A stretch of DNA of 64,000 bases from Myxosarcina sp. GA_180221_E-2-1-MAG-40_15 (GCA_020692205.1 JAIMKV010000016.1:1-64000); one strand, 5' to 3'. Shown: positions 17,458 through 26,921, numbered from the stretch's first letter. The notes: a model not told the origin generated them from the letters alone. Program-made: numbers and translations.

Positions 17458-17492
17458 ATAGCGATCGCCATATTCAACGCCATCGCTATTTT
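17458..17492 (+). terminator. possible terminator after ychF
   Basis: ATAGCGAT at 17458-17465 and ATCGCTAT at 17482-17489 form a perfect 8-bp stem, followed by a short T run. It is weak because only four T follow, and it overlaps a GCGATCGC palindrome. Confidence 0.4.
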
Positions 17493-17564
17493 CCAATTAA
17501 ATTATCAACCTCAAAGTCTGCTTGAACTTGATAGAGTGTATTTAATCGCGCCGAGATTCAATAC

Positions 17565-20141
17565 ATGAATTTACCCGATCTAGTCTCCTTCCTGCAACAA
17601 AAAACTTGTCTGGGCAATCTATCAGCCGAAGTTTTAATGGCGATCGCTGCTAATTTGACCGAACAAACTATTGCGGCTAATGAAATTGTCATTACTGAAA
17701 ATACTGAGCCTCAGGGATTATATATTGTTCGAGCTGGAAAGTTAGCCAGCAATAGTCACAGATTACTCCGCCGTAAAACGACGGAGCCTGCTGTGACCGT
17801 TGGTCAATCAGAATCGAATCAAAGTAGTTTGCTCTCGGGAACAGTACTAAATTTATATGCTCTATTACTCAATCAGCCAACGCAATATCAGGTCAAGACT
17901 ATTGACGAAGCCGAAGTTTGGTGGCTCAATAGTTTAGAGTTTAAACAACTAATTCAAAAATATCCTGAAATCAGCCAGACTTTTTCCCAACAGTTGGCTA
18001 CAGAAGTCAAAGAATTATCCCAACAACTATTATTTGAACAAGAACGTCAGGTAATTTTAAGACCTTATTTGGTTAGCAAAGCTAAGCGAGGGGTTATCGG
18101 GAAAAGCCGTTATGCTACCAGATTGCGATCGCAGATTAAACAGGCTTCAGAAAGTAGAGCCTCGATCTTACTTTTTGGTGAACCAGGATTAGAAAAGGAT
18201 AACCTGGCTGCACTGATTCATTTTGGTTCAGCTGATCGTCGGCAGCCGATCATTCAGGTTGATTGCTCGAAACTACAGATTAGCGGTGCAGAGTTATTTG
18301 GTCGCAGTGGTGGAAAACCAGGATTAATTGCCAGTCTGCAATTAGGCACTTTAGTTTTGAATAATGTTCATCTGTTGCCAGCGGAATTAATACCGGCGAT
18401 CGCCAATTTAGTTGCCACAAGTCAATACACTCCTGTAATCCGCCCTGGAGGGGAAACTACCGAATCTCAAACTTCTCAAGCCAGAATTATTTTAATTTCA
18501 GAACAGACAATACCTGCGATTAATTCTGTGGTTGACCAGATCATTAAAGTCCCTCCCTTAAGAGTTCGTAAAGTCGATCTAGATGAACAGATTAACTATT
18601 ATTTAAATCTAATTGGACGAAACAAATTTTTGGGCAAACCCAAAATTACTCCCGAAGCCATCAGAAACCTTCAAACTTATGACTTTCCTAATAATCTACG
18701 GGAGTTAGAGAGCATCATTGAAAGAGCTTTAACTCAACTCCAGGGCTGTGATGATATTACCGAAGAAGTAGTGTGGCAATCCCAAAGCAAAAAGAAACAG
18801 TATCGTCTAAATCTGCTCAATAAATATCCCCAGCTGCGCTATTTTCTGCGGAGTGATTGGTTTCCTGACAGGATTAACTATGGCTTTACCCTGAGCTTTT
18901 TTGCCTTCATTGTTTTAGTTCTGTTTATCGCTCCTCAAAACCGCCAGGAAAACTTTGCACTTAATTTATTTTGGGCGTGGTGGTGGCCATTAATCTTAAT
19001 TGGATTTCCTTTCGTTGGCAGACTGTGGTGCGCGGTATGTCCTTTTATGATCTATGGCGAAATTACCCAAAAGCTGTCCTTAATTTTGTTTCCCAGACAA
19101 CTAAAAAAATGGCCTAGACAGCATGCCGAACAATGGGGAGGCTGGTTTATGTTCGGTTTATTTGCTCTGATCTTGCTTTGGGAAGAACTGTGGAATCTGG
19201 AAAATACCGCTTATCTTTCCGCTTGCTTGCTTTTACTGATTACCGCTGGGGCAATGATTTTTTCAGCCATTTTTGAACGTCGCTTCTGGTGTCGCTATCT
19301 CTGTCCAATTGGGGGCATGAATGGTTTATTTGCCAAACTTTCGATGACGGAATTACGTGCGCAACAGGGAACTTGTTCGGCAGAATGTACGACCTATCAA
19401 TGTTACAAAGGCGGTGCTGCTAAAGGGGAAGGACAAGAAACTAACGGCTGTCCTTTATATTCCCATCCCGCACAGCTTACTGACAATCGAGATTGTGTTT
19501 TGTGCATGACCTGTCTCAAAGCTTGTCCCCATCGCTCAGTTGAGTTTAATTTACGTCCCCCTGGAATTGAACTATGGACTACCCATACTCCCCATAGTTA
19601 TGAAGTGGCGTTATTATTTTTGTTGTTGAATGTGGTCTTTTTGCATCGGTTACCTGAAATATCAACTTGGTTGAATCTAGATCTGCATTTGGAGCAATTT
19701 AATCACCATGCTTTAGTATCTATTGTGGTTTTAAGTACGCCATTTATCGTACCGTTAGTAGCTCAAGCCCTAAATATATTGCTCGGTAAACTAAATCGTC
19801 AATATAAACCTCGTAGATTTATTGAATTAGCTTATGGCTATTTGCCTTTAGTGTTGGCAGGTAATTTGGCACACTATCTGCGTCTTGGTTTAGCAGAAGG
19901 TGGCAAGATCTTACCCGTGACGATGGCAACCTTTGGCTTAAAAGGTTCAAGTTTTCCTGTACTCCTAGCTCATCCTGCGGTAATTTCTTTCTTACAAGGA
20001 ACTTCCCTGACTACGGGCGTGTTGTTGTCTATCCTCTTGACTCAAAAGATCGCCCGACAGCAGTTTAAGTACTTGCTTCCTCAGCATTTGGCGATCGCGC
20101 TTTTGGCTGGCGGAATGTGGCAGGTAATTGTCGGGTTTTAG
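17565..20141 (+). CDS. cyclic-nucleotide-binding / degenerate AAA+ / membrane polyferredoxin fusion protein
   Basis: An 858-residue mosaic. Residues 1-150 are a CRP-type cyclic-nucleotide-binding fold with no clear phosphate-binding Arg. Residues 170-400 resemble the sigma-54-activator AAA+ domain, but the Walker A region reads GEPGLEKDNL, the GAFTGA loop is missing and the Walker B acids are replaced (LVLNNVHLLP). Membrane segments flank two NapH/NosR-like Cys clusters, CAVCP (489-493) and CRYLCP (576-581). A later CVLCMTCLKACP (644-655) is a [4Fe-4S] site. More membrane helices follow. Cyanobacteria lack sigma-54, so the AAA+ part cannot be a normal activator, and membrane electron transfer is the likely core job. 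Residues about 63-82 come from an inserted palindromic repeat. It converges with ureC at 11 bp. Confidence 0.85.
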   Translation: MNLPDLVSFLQQKTCLGNLSAEVLMAIAANLTEQTIAANEIVITENTEPQGLYIVRAGKLASNSHRLLRRKTTEPAVTVGQSESNQSSLLSGTVLNLYALLLNQPTQYQVKTIDEAEVWWLNSLEFKQLIQKYPEISQTFSQQLATEVKELSQQLLFEQERQVILRPYLVSKAKRGVIGKSRYATRLRSQIKQASESRASILLFGEPGLEKDNLAALIHFGSADRRQPIIQVDCSKLQISGAELFGRSGGKPGLIASLQLGTLVLNNVHLLPAELIPAIANLVATSQYTPVIRPGGETTESQTSQARIILISEQTIPAINSVVDQIIKVPPLRVRKVDLDEQINYYLNLIGRNKFLGKPKITPEAIRNLQTYDFPNNLRELESIIERALTQLQGCDDITEEVVWQSQSKKKQYRLNLLNKYPQLRYFLRSDWFPDRINYGFTLSFFAFIVLVLFIAPQNRQENFALNLFWAWWWPLILIGFPFVGRLWCAVCPFMIYGEITQKLSLILFPRQLKKWPRQHAEQWGGWFMFGLFALILLWEELWNLENTAYLSACLLLLITAGAMIFSAIFERRFWCRYLCPIGGMNGLFAKLSMTELRAQQGTCSAECTTYQCYKGGAAKGEGQETNGCPLYSHPAQLTDNRDCVLCMTCLKACPHRSVEFNLRPPGIELWTTHTPHSYEVALLFLLLNVVFLHRLPEISTWLNLDLHLEQFNHHALVSIVVLSTPFIVPLVAQALNILLGKLNRQYKPRRFIELAYGYLPLVLAGNLAHYLRLGLAEGGKILPVTMATFGLKGSSFPVLLAHPAVISFLQGTSLTTGVLLSILLTQKIARQQFKYLLPQHLAIALLAGGMWQVIVGF
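17755..17807 (+). repeat. palindromic repeat, copy B (inside coding sequence)
   Basis: The same arms as intergenic copy A: GTCACAGATTACTCCG at the left, ACGACGGAGC...CTGTGAC at the right, then the shared TTGGTCAA tail. About 22 central bases of copy A are missing. It is read in frame as residues 63-82 of the 858-residue fusion protein (NSHRLLRRKTTEPAVTVGQS), in a loop of the cyclic-nucleotide-binding domain. Confidence 0.85.
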
Positions 20142-20152
20142 TCAAGCAAAAT

Positions 20153-21865
20153 CTAAAACAAAAAATATCGTTGTGTCATTGGTAAAACTGTAGCGGGTTC
20201 ACATGTTAACAATTCGCCATCGGCTCGCACTTCATAGGTTTCGGGATTGACTTCGATATTAGGTAAAGCAGCGTTGAGCTTCATGTCTGACTTACTCAAA
20301 TTACGAGTATTGCTAACGGCGATCGCCCTTTTAAGTAAGCCAATTTGTTCGGGGATACCTGCCTCGATCGCAGCTTGGGACATGAAGGAAAGGGAAGTAG
20401 CCGTCCTTGCATCGCCATAACTACCAAACATCGGACGCATATAAACAGGCTGGGGAGTAGGAATACTAGCATTAGGATCGCCCATTTGCGCATAGGCAAT
20501 CATACCGCCTTTAATTACAACCTCTGGCTTGACCCCAAACATGGCGGGTTTCCAGATACAGATATCAGCCAACTTGCCCCCTTCAATTGAACCAACATAA
20601 TTGGCTATGCCGTGAGCGATCGCGGGATTGATGGTATATTTGGCGATATATCGTTTGGCGCGGAAGTTATCAGCTTTTGACTCAGTCGGAGCAGCAAGTC
20701 CACCCCGTTGCAGCTTCATTTTGTGTGCCGTCTGCCAGGTGCGAATTATGGTTTCTCCGACTCTTCCCATTGCTTGAGAATCAGAGGAAATCATGCTAAA
20801 TGCCCCTAAATCGTGGAGAATATCTTCTGCTGCAATAGTTTCTTGGCGGATACGAGACTCAGCAAAGGCTACATCTTCGGGAATGCTTTTATCAAGGTGA
20901 TGACACACCATCAGCATATCTAAATGTTCTTCTAAAGTATTGACGGTAAAAGGACGGGTAGGATTAGTCGAAGAAGGTAAAACATTACTCTGACCGCAAA
21001 CTTTAATAATATCAGGAGCGTGTCCACCGCCAGCTCCTTCCGTGTGGTAAGTATGAATGACGCGATCTTTAAACGCAGCGATCGTATTTTCGACAAAACC
21101 CGCCTCATTGAGAGTATCGGTATGGATTGCTACCTGAACATCATAGCGATCGGCAACACTCAAACAAGTATCAATCGCCTTGGGGGTTGTTCCCCAATCT
21201 TCGTGCAGCTTTAGCCCCATTGCACCTGCCTGTAGCTGTTCCACTAGCCCTTCGGGTTTGGCACTGTTACCTTTACCCAAAAAGCCCAAATTCATCGGAA
21301 AAGCGTCCGCAGCCTGAAGCATCCGCCAGATATTCCACGCTCCAGGAGTACAGGTGGTCGCGTTTGTACCTGTAGCAGGGCCAGTACCACCGCCGATCAT
21401 TGTCGTAATCCCAGAGGCGATCGCTGTTTCGATCTGTTGGGGACAAATAAAGTGAATATGGCTATCAATACCACCAGCAGTAACTATATGCCCTTCCCCA
21501 GCCATAACTTCGGTTGCCGCTCCAATGATGATATCTACATCATCTTGAATCTGAGGATTGCCTGCCTTACCTATTTGAGCAATTTTACCGTCTTTAATGC
21601 CAATATCAGCTTTAACAACTCCCCACCAATCAAGAATTAAAGCGTTAGTAATCACCATGTCTACCGCCCCATCGGCCCGGGAAATCGGTGATTGCCCCAT
21701 ACCGTCGCGGATTACCTTACCACCACCAAATTTAACCTCGTCGCCGTAGGTAGTGTAATCTTGTTCCACTTCGATGAACAATTCTGTGTCCGCTAACCTA
21801 ACGCGATCGCCCACAGTAGGACCATAAGTATCTGCATACGTCCGCCGATCCATGTGATAGCTCAT
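20153..21865 (-). CDS. ureC: urease alpha subunit UreC
   Basis: The catalytic nickel subunit of urease, which splits urea into ammonia and carbamate. The 570 residues are full length. It shows the HIHFICPQQ nickel-site segment, the carbamylated lysine in GLKLHEDWG, the substrate-loop [22 protein letters not shown] and the GRVGE segment. ureA, ureB and accessory genes are absent from this window, and dispersed urease genes are common in cyanobacteria. The 3' end converges with the polyferredoxin fusion gene. The ATG at 21865 gives the standard [17 protein letters not shown] start. Confidence 0.97.
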   Translation of the reverse strand: MSYHMDRRTYADTYGPTVGDRVRLADTELFIEVEQDYTTYGDEVKFGGGKVIRDGMGQSPISRADGAVDMVITNALILDWWGVVKADIGIKDGKIAQIGKAGNPQIQDDVDIIIGAATEVMAGEGHIVTAGGIDSHIHFICPQQIETAIASGITTMIGGGTGPATGTNATTCTPGAWNIWRMLQAADAFPMNLGFLGKGNSAKPEGLVEQLQAGAMGLKLHEDWGTTPKAIDTCLSVADRYDVQVAIHTDTLNEAGFVENTIAAFKDRVIHTYHTEGAGGGHAPDIIKVCGQSNVLPSSTNPTRPFTVNTLEEHLDMLMVCHHLDKSIPEDVAFAESRIRQETIAAEDILHDLGAFSMISSDSQAMGRVGETIIRTWQTAHKMKLQRGGLAAPTESKADNFRAKRYIAKYTINPAIAHGIANYVGSIEGGKLADICIWKPAMFGVKPEVVIKGGMIAYAQMGDPNASIPTPQPVYMRPMFGSYGDARTATSLSFMSQAAIEAGIPEQIGLLKRAIAVSNTRNLSKSDMKLNAALPNIEVNPETYEVRADGELLTCEPATVLPMTQRYFLF

Positions 21866-22014
21866 ATATTTAGCCGTTAATTCCTGTTTGGTTTTGTCTA
21901 AATAGAATTAGAATTAGTCTTTAGATTAAAGGCATCAACCGCGTCTCACATTAGAACACAGAATATATTAACAATTTGAGCGTGGCTAACTTAAGGTATC
22001 AAGCTATCAGTAAA

Positions 22015-22848
22015 CTAATGTAGTAGTTCTAGGCTATCTTTTGTATTACAGCGCGTATAGGCATTCCAGGTAGTTAGATCTGGTGCAGGAAAGCTCAGAA
22101 TAGCCGAACGAGCCTGTTCGCTCAAACCCCTAACCAGACTAAAGTCTGCCCCGGCGATGTTTTGTAGATTTTCTAAAATTGCTCCTGTTAAATCAGCACC
22201 TCGAAAATCTACTCCCTTAAGTTCAGTATTCCCCAGGCGAGCGTTACGGAGGCTTGCTCGTGTCATGATCGCTTTTTGTAGATTTGCGCTGCTAAAAGAA
22301 ACATTATCTAAAATTGCCCCTGTTAGATCTGCTCCACTCAGGTAAGCACCGATCATTTTCGCTCCAGTCAAATTTACGCCTCGCAGATTGGCAGTATTCA
22401 GGTAAGCACCATTAAGATTGGCACCTGGGCCGACTGCGCCCGAACTTTGATAGTTAAAACCTTCGGGGAATAGAGTTTCATGGTCGTAAATAGTGACTTT
22501 AAACTGAGTGTCCTGAAGCTTAGCATTGTTCAAGTTAGCTTGACGCAAATCAGCACGACTTAAATATGCTCCCGTTAAATCTGCTCCTGTTAAATTTGCC
22601 CCAGTCAAATTTGCTCCTCTTAAGTCAGTGTGGCGGAGATTTGCCTTGGTTAGATTTGCCCCAACTAAATCGGCATTGGTTAAGATACTCCGAGAAAAAT
22701 TAACCTGCTCCAAATTGGCTTGGTTAAGCGCGATCGCATATAGATCTTGATTACTATAGTCGGCGTGGGCTAAATTGTTTCCTGACTGGAGTTTGGCAAT
22801 AATATTTGCCGCTAGAGGAGATTTATTACTTGAGGCGGTGGTAGGCAT
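22015..22848 (-). CDS. pentapeptide repeat-containing protein
   Basis: A 277-residue protein made largely of A(N/D)LXX pentapeptide repeats, in two blocks at about residues 30-120 and 145-235. These repeats fold as a right-handed quadrilateral beta-helix. The segment between the blocks (YDHETLFPEGFNYQSSGAV) is typical of cyanobacterial members. No signal peptide or membrane segment is evident, so it is probably cytosolic. Function is unknown for most of the family. It stands alone, 149 bp upstream of ureC on the same strand. Confidence 0.92.
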   Translation of the reverse strand: MPTTASSNKSPLAANIIAKLQSGNNLAHADYSNQDLYAIALNQANLEQVNFSRSILTNADLVGANLTKANLRHTDLRGANLTGANLTGADLTGAYLSRADLRQANLNNAKLQDTQFKVTIYDHETLFPEGFNYQSSGAVGPGANLNGAYLNTANLRGVNLTGAKMIGAYLSGADLTGAILDNVSFSSANLQKAIMTRASLRNARLGNTELKGVDFRGADLTGAILENLQNIAGADFSLVRGLSEQARSAILSFPAPDLTTWNAYTRCNTKDSLELLH

Positions 22849-22974
22849 AATTTTAGAGATGAATAATTAAAAATCAATCCCGAATAATCATTTTTAACCA
22901 ATGAGAAAAAAGGTCAAGCTAACTTAACCTTGGCACTTCTTTAAAATGTATTATTTTAGATTTGGTTTACTTAT

Positions 22975-23355
22975 TTAAGTTTTGAGTTGGTTTCTAATTT
23001 CTTCGACTCGCTTGCGGTTCACTCCCAAATCAGATTTGCCAAGTCGAGAAGCAGAGCGTACCTGAACTACATTGGCATCAGCATCTAAGTAAAACTCCAC
23101 ATCGTCCACATAGCCCATCAGCTTGCTTTTAAATTCTGCATAGAGATATTTATCTGTCTCTTCAACAATAGTAGTTCGCTCCATTCCTTCTACTACTTGC
23201 TTAATTTCAGCAATAGATCTCATTGGTAACGGTTCGATTTTAGATTGAGCGTCATCGCTTTGACTATTGACACAGTTAGGAGTCCCAGGACAAGCGGCCA
23301 ACTTTCCATCTTGGACACCTAAATTATTAGGTTGTTCTCCCCTAAAATTAAACAT
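22975..23355 (-). CDS. DUF1499 domain-containing protein
   Basis: A 126-residue protein of the DUF1499 family. The N-terminal LAACPGTPNCVNSQSDD segment with two Cys and the ending DLGVNRKRVEEIRNQL are characteristic. The rest, with LYAEFKSKLMGYVDDVEFYLD, forms the conserved core. Members occur in cyanobacteria and plastids, and the function is not established. No signal peptide is evident. It is upstream of the pentapeptide gene by 126 bp on the same strand. Confidence 0.9.
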   Translation of the reverse strand: MFNFRGEQPNNLGVQDGKLAACPGTPNCVNSQSDDAQSKIEPLPMRSIAEIKQVVEGMERTTIVEETDKYLYAEFKSKLMGYVDDVEFYLDADANVVQVRSASRLGKSDLGVNRKRVEEIRNQLKT

Positions 23356-23430
23356 GGTTATTTTTTTCTAAAACTCGGTTTCGATCCAAACAAAATTATC
23401 TCACACTAAACCTTGTTGGAATAATTCTTT

Positions 23431-23471
23431 GACTTCTGACTTCTGACTTCTGACTTCTGACTTCTGACTTC
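23431..23471. repeat. heptanucleotide tandem repeat (GACTTCT, about 5.9 copies)
   Basis: Five perfect copies of GACTTCT plus a sixth lacking one base run from 23431 to 23471. They fill the gap just before the ctpA stop codon on the minus strand. Heptameric short tandem repeats (STRR) of this kind are known in cyanobacterial genomes, where they vary in copy number. Confidence 0.95.
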
Positions 23472-23473
23472 AT

Positions 23474-24712
23474 TTACACTGCTTTGGCTAAAACGCTTTC
23501 TTTAGCAGTCAAAAGCTTCAACGCCTCTTGATATTGTTGATCGGCTTCGGTAGCAATTTGCGCATAGGTGATCGGCTTTTGGGATACGATATCGTCTGGC
23601 TCGATTCCCAGCTTGTTGATATCTGTATGATTAGGAGTTTCATATTTAGCTACTGTTACGGCTAAACCAGCACCGTCGGGCAATTCAAACAAAGATTGAA
23701 TCAATCCCTTGCCAAAGGTTTTTTCTCCCACTAATAAAGCTCTTTCGTTGTCTTGTAACGCTCCTGCCAAAATTTCGCTAGCACTAGCTGTTCCTTGGTT
23801 GACCAAAACAACTAATGGATCTTTCGTCAATATTTCACTATTGGAATCAAAGCTGCCCAAAGCTCCCTGACGATTTACTGTATAGACAATCGTGCCGTCA
23901 TCAAGCCACATTCTCGCAATTTCAACCCCAGACTGCAACAAACCCCCGGGATTATTGCGTAAATCAAGAATATAAGCTTCTGCTCCCTGGTTCTCTAAAT
24001 CGCTAACTCCGTGAGCAATCTCTTTGGCTGCATTAGCACTAAACTGATTGAGTCGCACATAACCGACTTTCTTATCAGTATTGGTATCCAAAGCGGTATA
24101 AACAGGATTGAGCGAAATGCGATCGCGAACTATCTCAACGGTACGAGGTTGGGCGGCTTTGTCCTGCCCAGGCTGTATCCTCAGCGAAACTTTTGTGCCG
24201 ATAGAGCCACGCATTTTGGCTGCTGCTTCATCTAAGGTAATAGTTTTAGTCTCGACCCCATCGATTTCGAGAATACTGTCTTTAGGTTCAATTCCCGCTG
24301 CTTCGGCGGGAGAGCCAGCCAAGGGCGAAATAACTTCAATCAGCTTGGTTTCGGGATTAACGTTGATCTGTAGTCCCACCCCAAAAAGTTCTCCTGAAGT
24401 ATTAACCTGTAAACTATGATACTGTTCAGGTCTAAGTAATCTTGTAAAAGGATCGTCTAGGGTTGCTAGCATTTCTTCAATGGCAGCATAAGTCTCTTCG
24501 CGATCGCGCAACGGTTTTTTAACAAACTTCTCTCTGAGCTTCCACCAATTTTGATGGTTGAAGGTTTCATCCAAATAAGATTGGTTGACAATTCGCCATG
24601 ATTGTAACAAGAGCTTTTGTTCTTCAGTAAAAGCTTGAGCATCAGGCGTGTACCAGCAAGAAGCAAACCAAAAAAATACCAGCAGGGCAATTGAACAAAC
24701 TTTCTTGACCAT
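23474..24712 (-). CDS. ctpA: carboxyl-terminal processing protease CtpA
   Basis: A lumenal or periplasmic S41 serine protease. CtpA removes the C-terminal extension of the D1 protein so that the manganese cluster can assemble; paralogues CtpB and CtpC exist. The 412 residues start with a signal peptide ending DAQA (about 27). The PDZ domain spans about 108-190. The catalytic set is Ser310, Asp321 and Lys335 (TASASE to FGKG), matching the spacing in the Tsp protease. It is divergent from petBD, a neighbourhood known for ctpA in other cyanobacteria, which supports the CtpA type. Confidence 0.92.
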   Translation of the reverse strand: MVKKVCSIALLVFFWFASCWYTPDAQAFTEEQKLLLQSWRIVNQSYLDETFNHQNWWKLREKFVKKPLRDREETYAAIEEMLATLDDPFTRLLRPEQYHSLQVNTSGELFGVGLQINVNPETKLIEVISPLAGSPAEAAGIEPKDSILEIDGVETKTITLDEAAAKMRGSIGTKVSLRIQPGQDKAAQPRTVEIVRDRISLNPVYTALDTNTDKKVGYVRLNQFSANAAKEIAHGVSDLENQGAEAYILDLRNNPGGLLQSGVEIARMWLDDGTIVYTVNRQGALGSFDSNSEILTKDPLVVLVNQGTASASEILAGALQDNERALLVGEKTFGKGLIQSLFELPDGAGLAVTVAKYETPNHTDINKLGIEPDDIVSQKPITYAQIATEADQQYQEALKLLTAKESVLAKAV

Positions 24713-25177
24713 GAGAAAAATAAAGAGGGCGATTTTTATAATTATTTTAATTTAGCGATTCTTAATTAATTGTTACGCAAAAACAGCAATTATTTTATTC
24801 AACTAGAAAGCTCTGTACCCAGATTTTTTGTTGATATACAGCAATCCCAATCTAAATATGACGTATAATAATAGACTAGATAAAGACATCGTAGCTTAAA
24901 GCTATGTTACATTTTTTAAATAGGGCAAAGCTAGAATCTTTATGATTTGGTTACCTATGCACTCAAACTTCAAATATACATCAAGCGTACTATGTGTCTG
25001 ATTACAGGTAAACTTTAATCCAGTACGCAGATCTACCTAAAATTTTTATAGTACTCCTATATGCAGCATTACTTATTTCAAGTCGAGAAGCTCTGAAATT
25101 TTAATCTGCTGTGGAGCTAAAAGGTTGCTTGGTAGAGTTATCCATAACTATTTTTTGTTAGCTAATTTATAAGCTTC
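24713..25177. promoter_or_regulatory. divergent ctpA / petB promoter region
   Basis: A 465-bp AT-rich gap between divergent genes, so it must hold both promoters and the petB leader. A perfect inverted repeat, TAGCTT-A-AAGCTA, lies at 24892-24904 and could be a regulator site or a leader hairpin. No open frame or RNA gene is seen. Confidence 0.45.
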
Positions 25178-25846
25178 ATGTTTTCTAAACAAGTAACTGA
25201 TTCTAAAACTTTTCAATGGTTTGATGAGCGTCTAGAAATTCAAGCAATTTCTGATGACATCACCAGCAAGTATGTACCACCTCACGTAAACATTTTTTAT
25301 TGCTTAGGCGGTATTACTTTGGTTTGCTTCCTAATTCAGTTCGCCACTGGATTTTGCATGACTTTTTATTACAAGCCTAGTGTAACTGAAGCCTTTGCTT
25401 CCGTTGAGTACATCATGAACGAAGTCAGCTTTGGTTGGTTAATCCGTTCCATTCATCGCTGGTCAGCAAGCATGATGGTTTTGATGATGATTCTCCACAC
25501 TTTCCGCGTTTACCTTACTGGTGGATTTAAAAAACCCCGTGAGTTGACCTGGATTACTGGAGTAATCATGGCGGTAATCACAGTCAGCTTTGGTGTAACT
25601 GGTTATTCTTTACCTTGGGATCAAATTGGCTATTGGGCGGTAAAAATTGTATCTGGTGTTCCAGCAGCAATTCCTGTAGTTGGCGATCAGCTAGTTGAGC
25701 TACTTAGAGGTAGTGCTAGTGTTGGTCAAGCTACTTTGACTCGTTTTTATAGCTTGCATACTTTTGTTTTACCTTGGTTGATTGCCGTCTTTATGTTGCT
25801 GCACTTTTTAATGATTCGCAAACAAGGTATTTCTGGTCCTTTGTAA
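25178..25846 (+). CDS. petB: cytochrome b6 PetB
   Basis: The core haem subunit of the cytochrome b6f complex in the thylakoid membrane, carrying electrons from plastoquinol. The 222 residues give four membrane helices. The b-haem ligands are His93, His107, His194 and His209, and Cys42 (YCLGG) is the covalent haem c-n site. The N-terminus is longer by about seven residues than the 215-residue form, as in many cyanobacteria. petD follows after 260 bp, in the usual order. Confidence 0.98.
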   Translation: MFSKQVTDSKTFQWFDERLEIQAISDDITSKYVPPHVNIFYCLGGITLVCFLIQFATGFCMTFYYKPSVTEAFASVEYIMNEVSFGWLIRSIHRWSASMMVLMMILHTFRVYLTGGFKKPRELTWITGVIMAVITVSFGVTGYSLPWDQIGYWAVKIVSGVPAAIPVVGDQLVELLRGSASVGQATLTRFYSLHTFVLPWLIAVFMLLHFLMIRKQGISGPL

Positions 25847-25861
25847 ATACTGTAAAAAACC

Positions 25862-25894
25862 CTATCAGGGGTATCAAGCAAACGCTCCTGATAG
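25862..25894 (+). other. petB-petD intercistronic hairpin
   Basis: CTATCAGG at 25862-25869 pairs with CCTGATAG at 25887-25894, 15 bases after the petB stop. No T run follows, so it is more likely an RNA-stabilising or processing hairpin within the petBD transcript than a terminator. Confidence 0.5.
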
Positions 25895-26106
25895 ATTTTG
25901 CGCCAAATAGTAGCTAAAGTGTATGTAAGGTATATCAGTTTATTTATTTTTTCGATATCAGCAGGCACTGATAGTAGGTTATAATACCTCGATTTATCTA
26001 TAAAATAAAATGCCATATACCATATTAATACAGCTTAGACAGCATAAATAGCAATTGTTCTGTTAATTGAGTACCCTGATTCTAAGTAAATTTAGGAGAG
26101 AAAATT

Positions 26107-26589
26107 ATGTCCACTTTAAAAAAGCCAGATCTAAGCGATCCTGCTTTACGCGCTAAGTTAGCTCAAGGTATGGGTCACAATTACTATGGTGAACCTGCCT
26201 GGCCTAATGATTTGCTGTACATTTTTCCCGTAGTTATTTTAGGAACTATTGGTTTAGTTGTAAGTTTAGCTGTACTCGATCCTGCGGTCGTAGGCGAACC
26301 TGCTAACCCTTTTGCTACTCCTCTAGAAATTCTGCCTGAATGGTATTTATATCCTGTATTCCAAATACTAAGGGTTGTTCCCAGCAAACTGTTGGGAATT
26401 GCAGCTCAAACGGCGGTACCCCTGGGTCTGATCTTGATTCCTTTCATTGAAAATGTTAACAAGTTTCAAAATCCTTTTCGTCGTCCTGTAGCTACCACAG
26501 TATTCGTATTTGGTACTTTAGTAACTATCTGGTTGGGAATTGGTGCAACTTTCCCCATTGACGAATCTTTAACACTAGGCTTGTTCTAG
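26107..26589 (+). CDS. petD: cytochrome b6f subunit IV PetD
   Basis: Subunit IV of the cytochrome b6f complex, homologous to the C-terminal half of mitochondrial cytochrome b. The 160 residues have three membrane helices. The conserved PEWY loop of the Qo site is seen in [15 protein letters not shown], and the N-terminal start KKPDLSDP and [14 protein letters not shown] are typical. TTAGGAGAG sits just before the ATG. It follows petB and ends before a long-stem terminator. Confidence 0.98.
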   Translation: MSTLKKPDLSDPALRAKLAQGMGHNYYGEPAWPNDLLYIFPVVILGTIGLVVSLAVLDPAVVGEPANPFATPLEILPEWYLYPVFQILRVVPSKLLGIAAQTAVPLGLILIPFIENVNKFQNPFRRPVATTVFVFGTLVTIWLGIGATFPIDESLTLGLF

Positions 26590-26622
26590 ATTTTAGAGAA
26601 AGCGCTATTTTTTAGCTGTTGC

Positions 26623-26692
26623 AAGAGACGTAGTAGTTCGGTACTTGGCTTTGGCTTGAGTTCAAGCTAGGTTGAGTTCATCTACGTCTCTT
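26623..26692 (+). terminator. probable petBD terminator
   Basis: AAGAGACGTAG at 26623-26633 pairs perfectly with CTACGTCTCTT at 26682-26692. Inside the loop GCTTGA/TCAAGC forms a second stem. TTAGTTTT follows. It lies 33 bp after the petD stop. Confidence 0.7.
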
Positions 26693-26819
26693 TAGTTTTG
26701 TAAATTAGTGTAACTGTCACAGATTGCGATAATCTTAAAATTATTGATATGATAATCATAGAAAGCATGGCAAATAGCCAAACGGCTTTCTGGCTGCACG
26801 GATATTAAGCAGCATAGAA

Positions 26820-26841
26820 GTGGGAACAGCCCGCTTTTTTT
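26820..26841 (+). terminator. attenuator-like hairpin upstream of rimP
   Basis: GTGGG at 26820-26824 pairs with CCCGC at 26830-26834 (one G-T pair), followed by seven T at 26835-26841. It ends 80 bp before the rimP start. Position, short stem and T run suggest intrinsic termination or attenuation in the leader of the rimP-nusA-infB cluster, which NusA itself could influence. Confidence 0.5.
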
Positions 26842-26921
26842 GTTGTCTAAATTGAACTGACAATAATCCCAACTTACTTCTGGTTTGGTTGGCGCACTAC
26901 AACCGTAACTTTTTGCTCAAC

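Larger units (their letters stand above)
26590..26921. other. petD-rimP intergenic region
   Basis: This gap holds the petD terminator and an attenuator-like hairpin before rimP, both given separately. Between them, GAAAGC and GCTTTC near 26761-26790 could form a further leader stem. The pattern suggests a structured 5' leader for the rimP-nusA-infB transcript. Confidence 0.5.

Noticed and set aside
25747-26016. Minus-strand 89-codon open frame
   Set aside because: It overlaps petB and the petB-petD gap and has no conserved features.
26889-26921. TTG start extending RimP by 11 residues
   Set aside because: The ATG at 26922 gives the usual RimP start.
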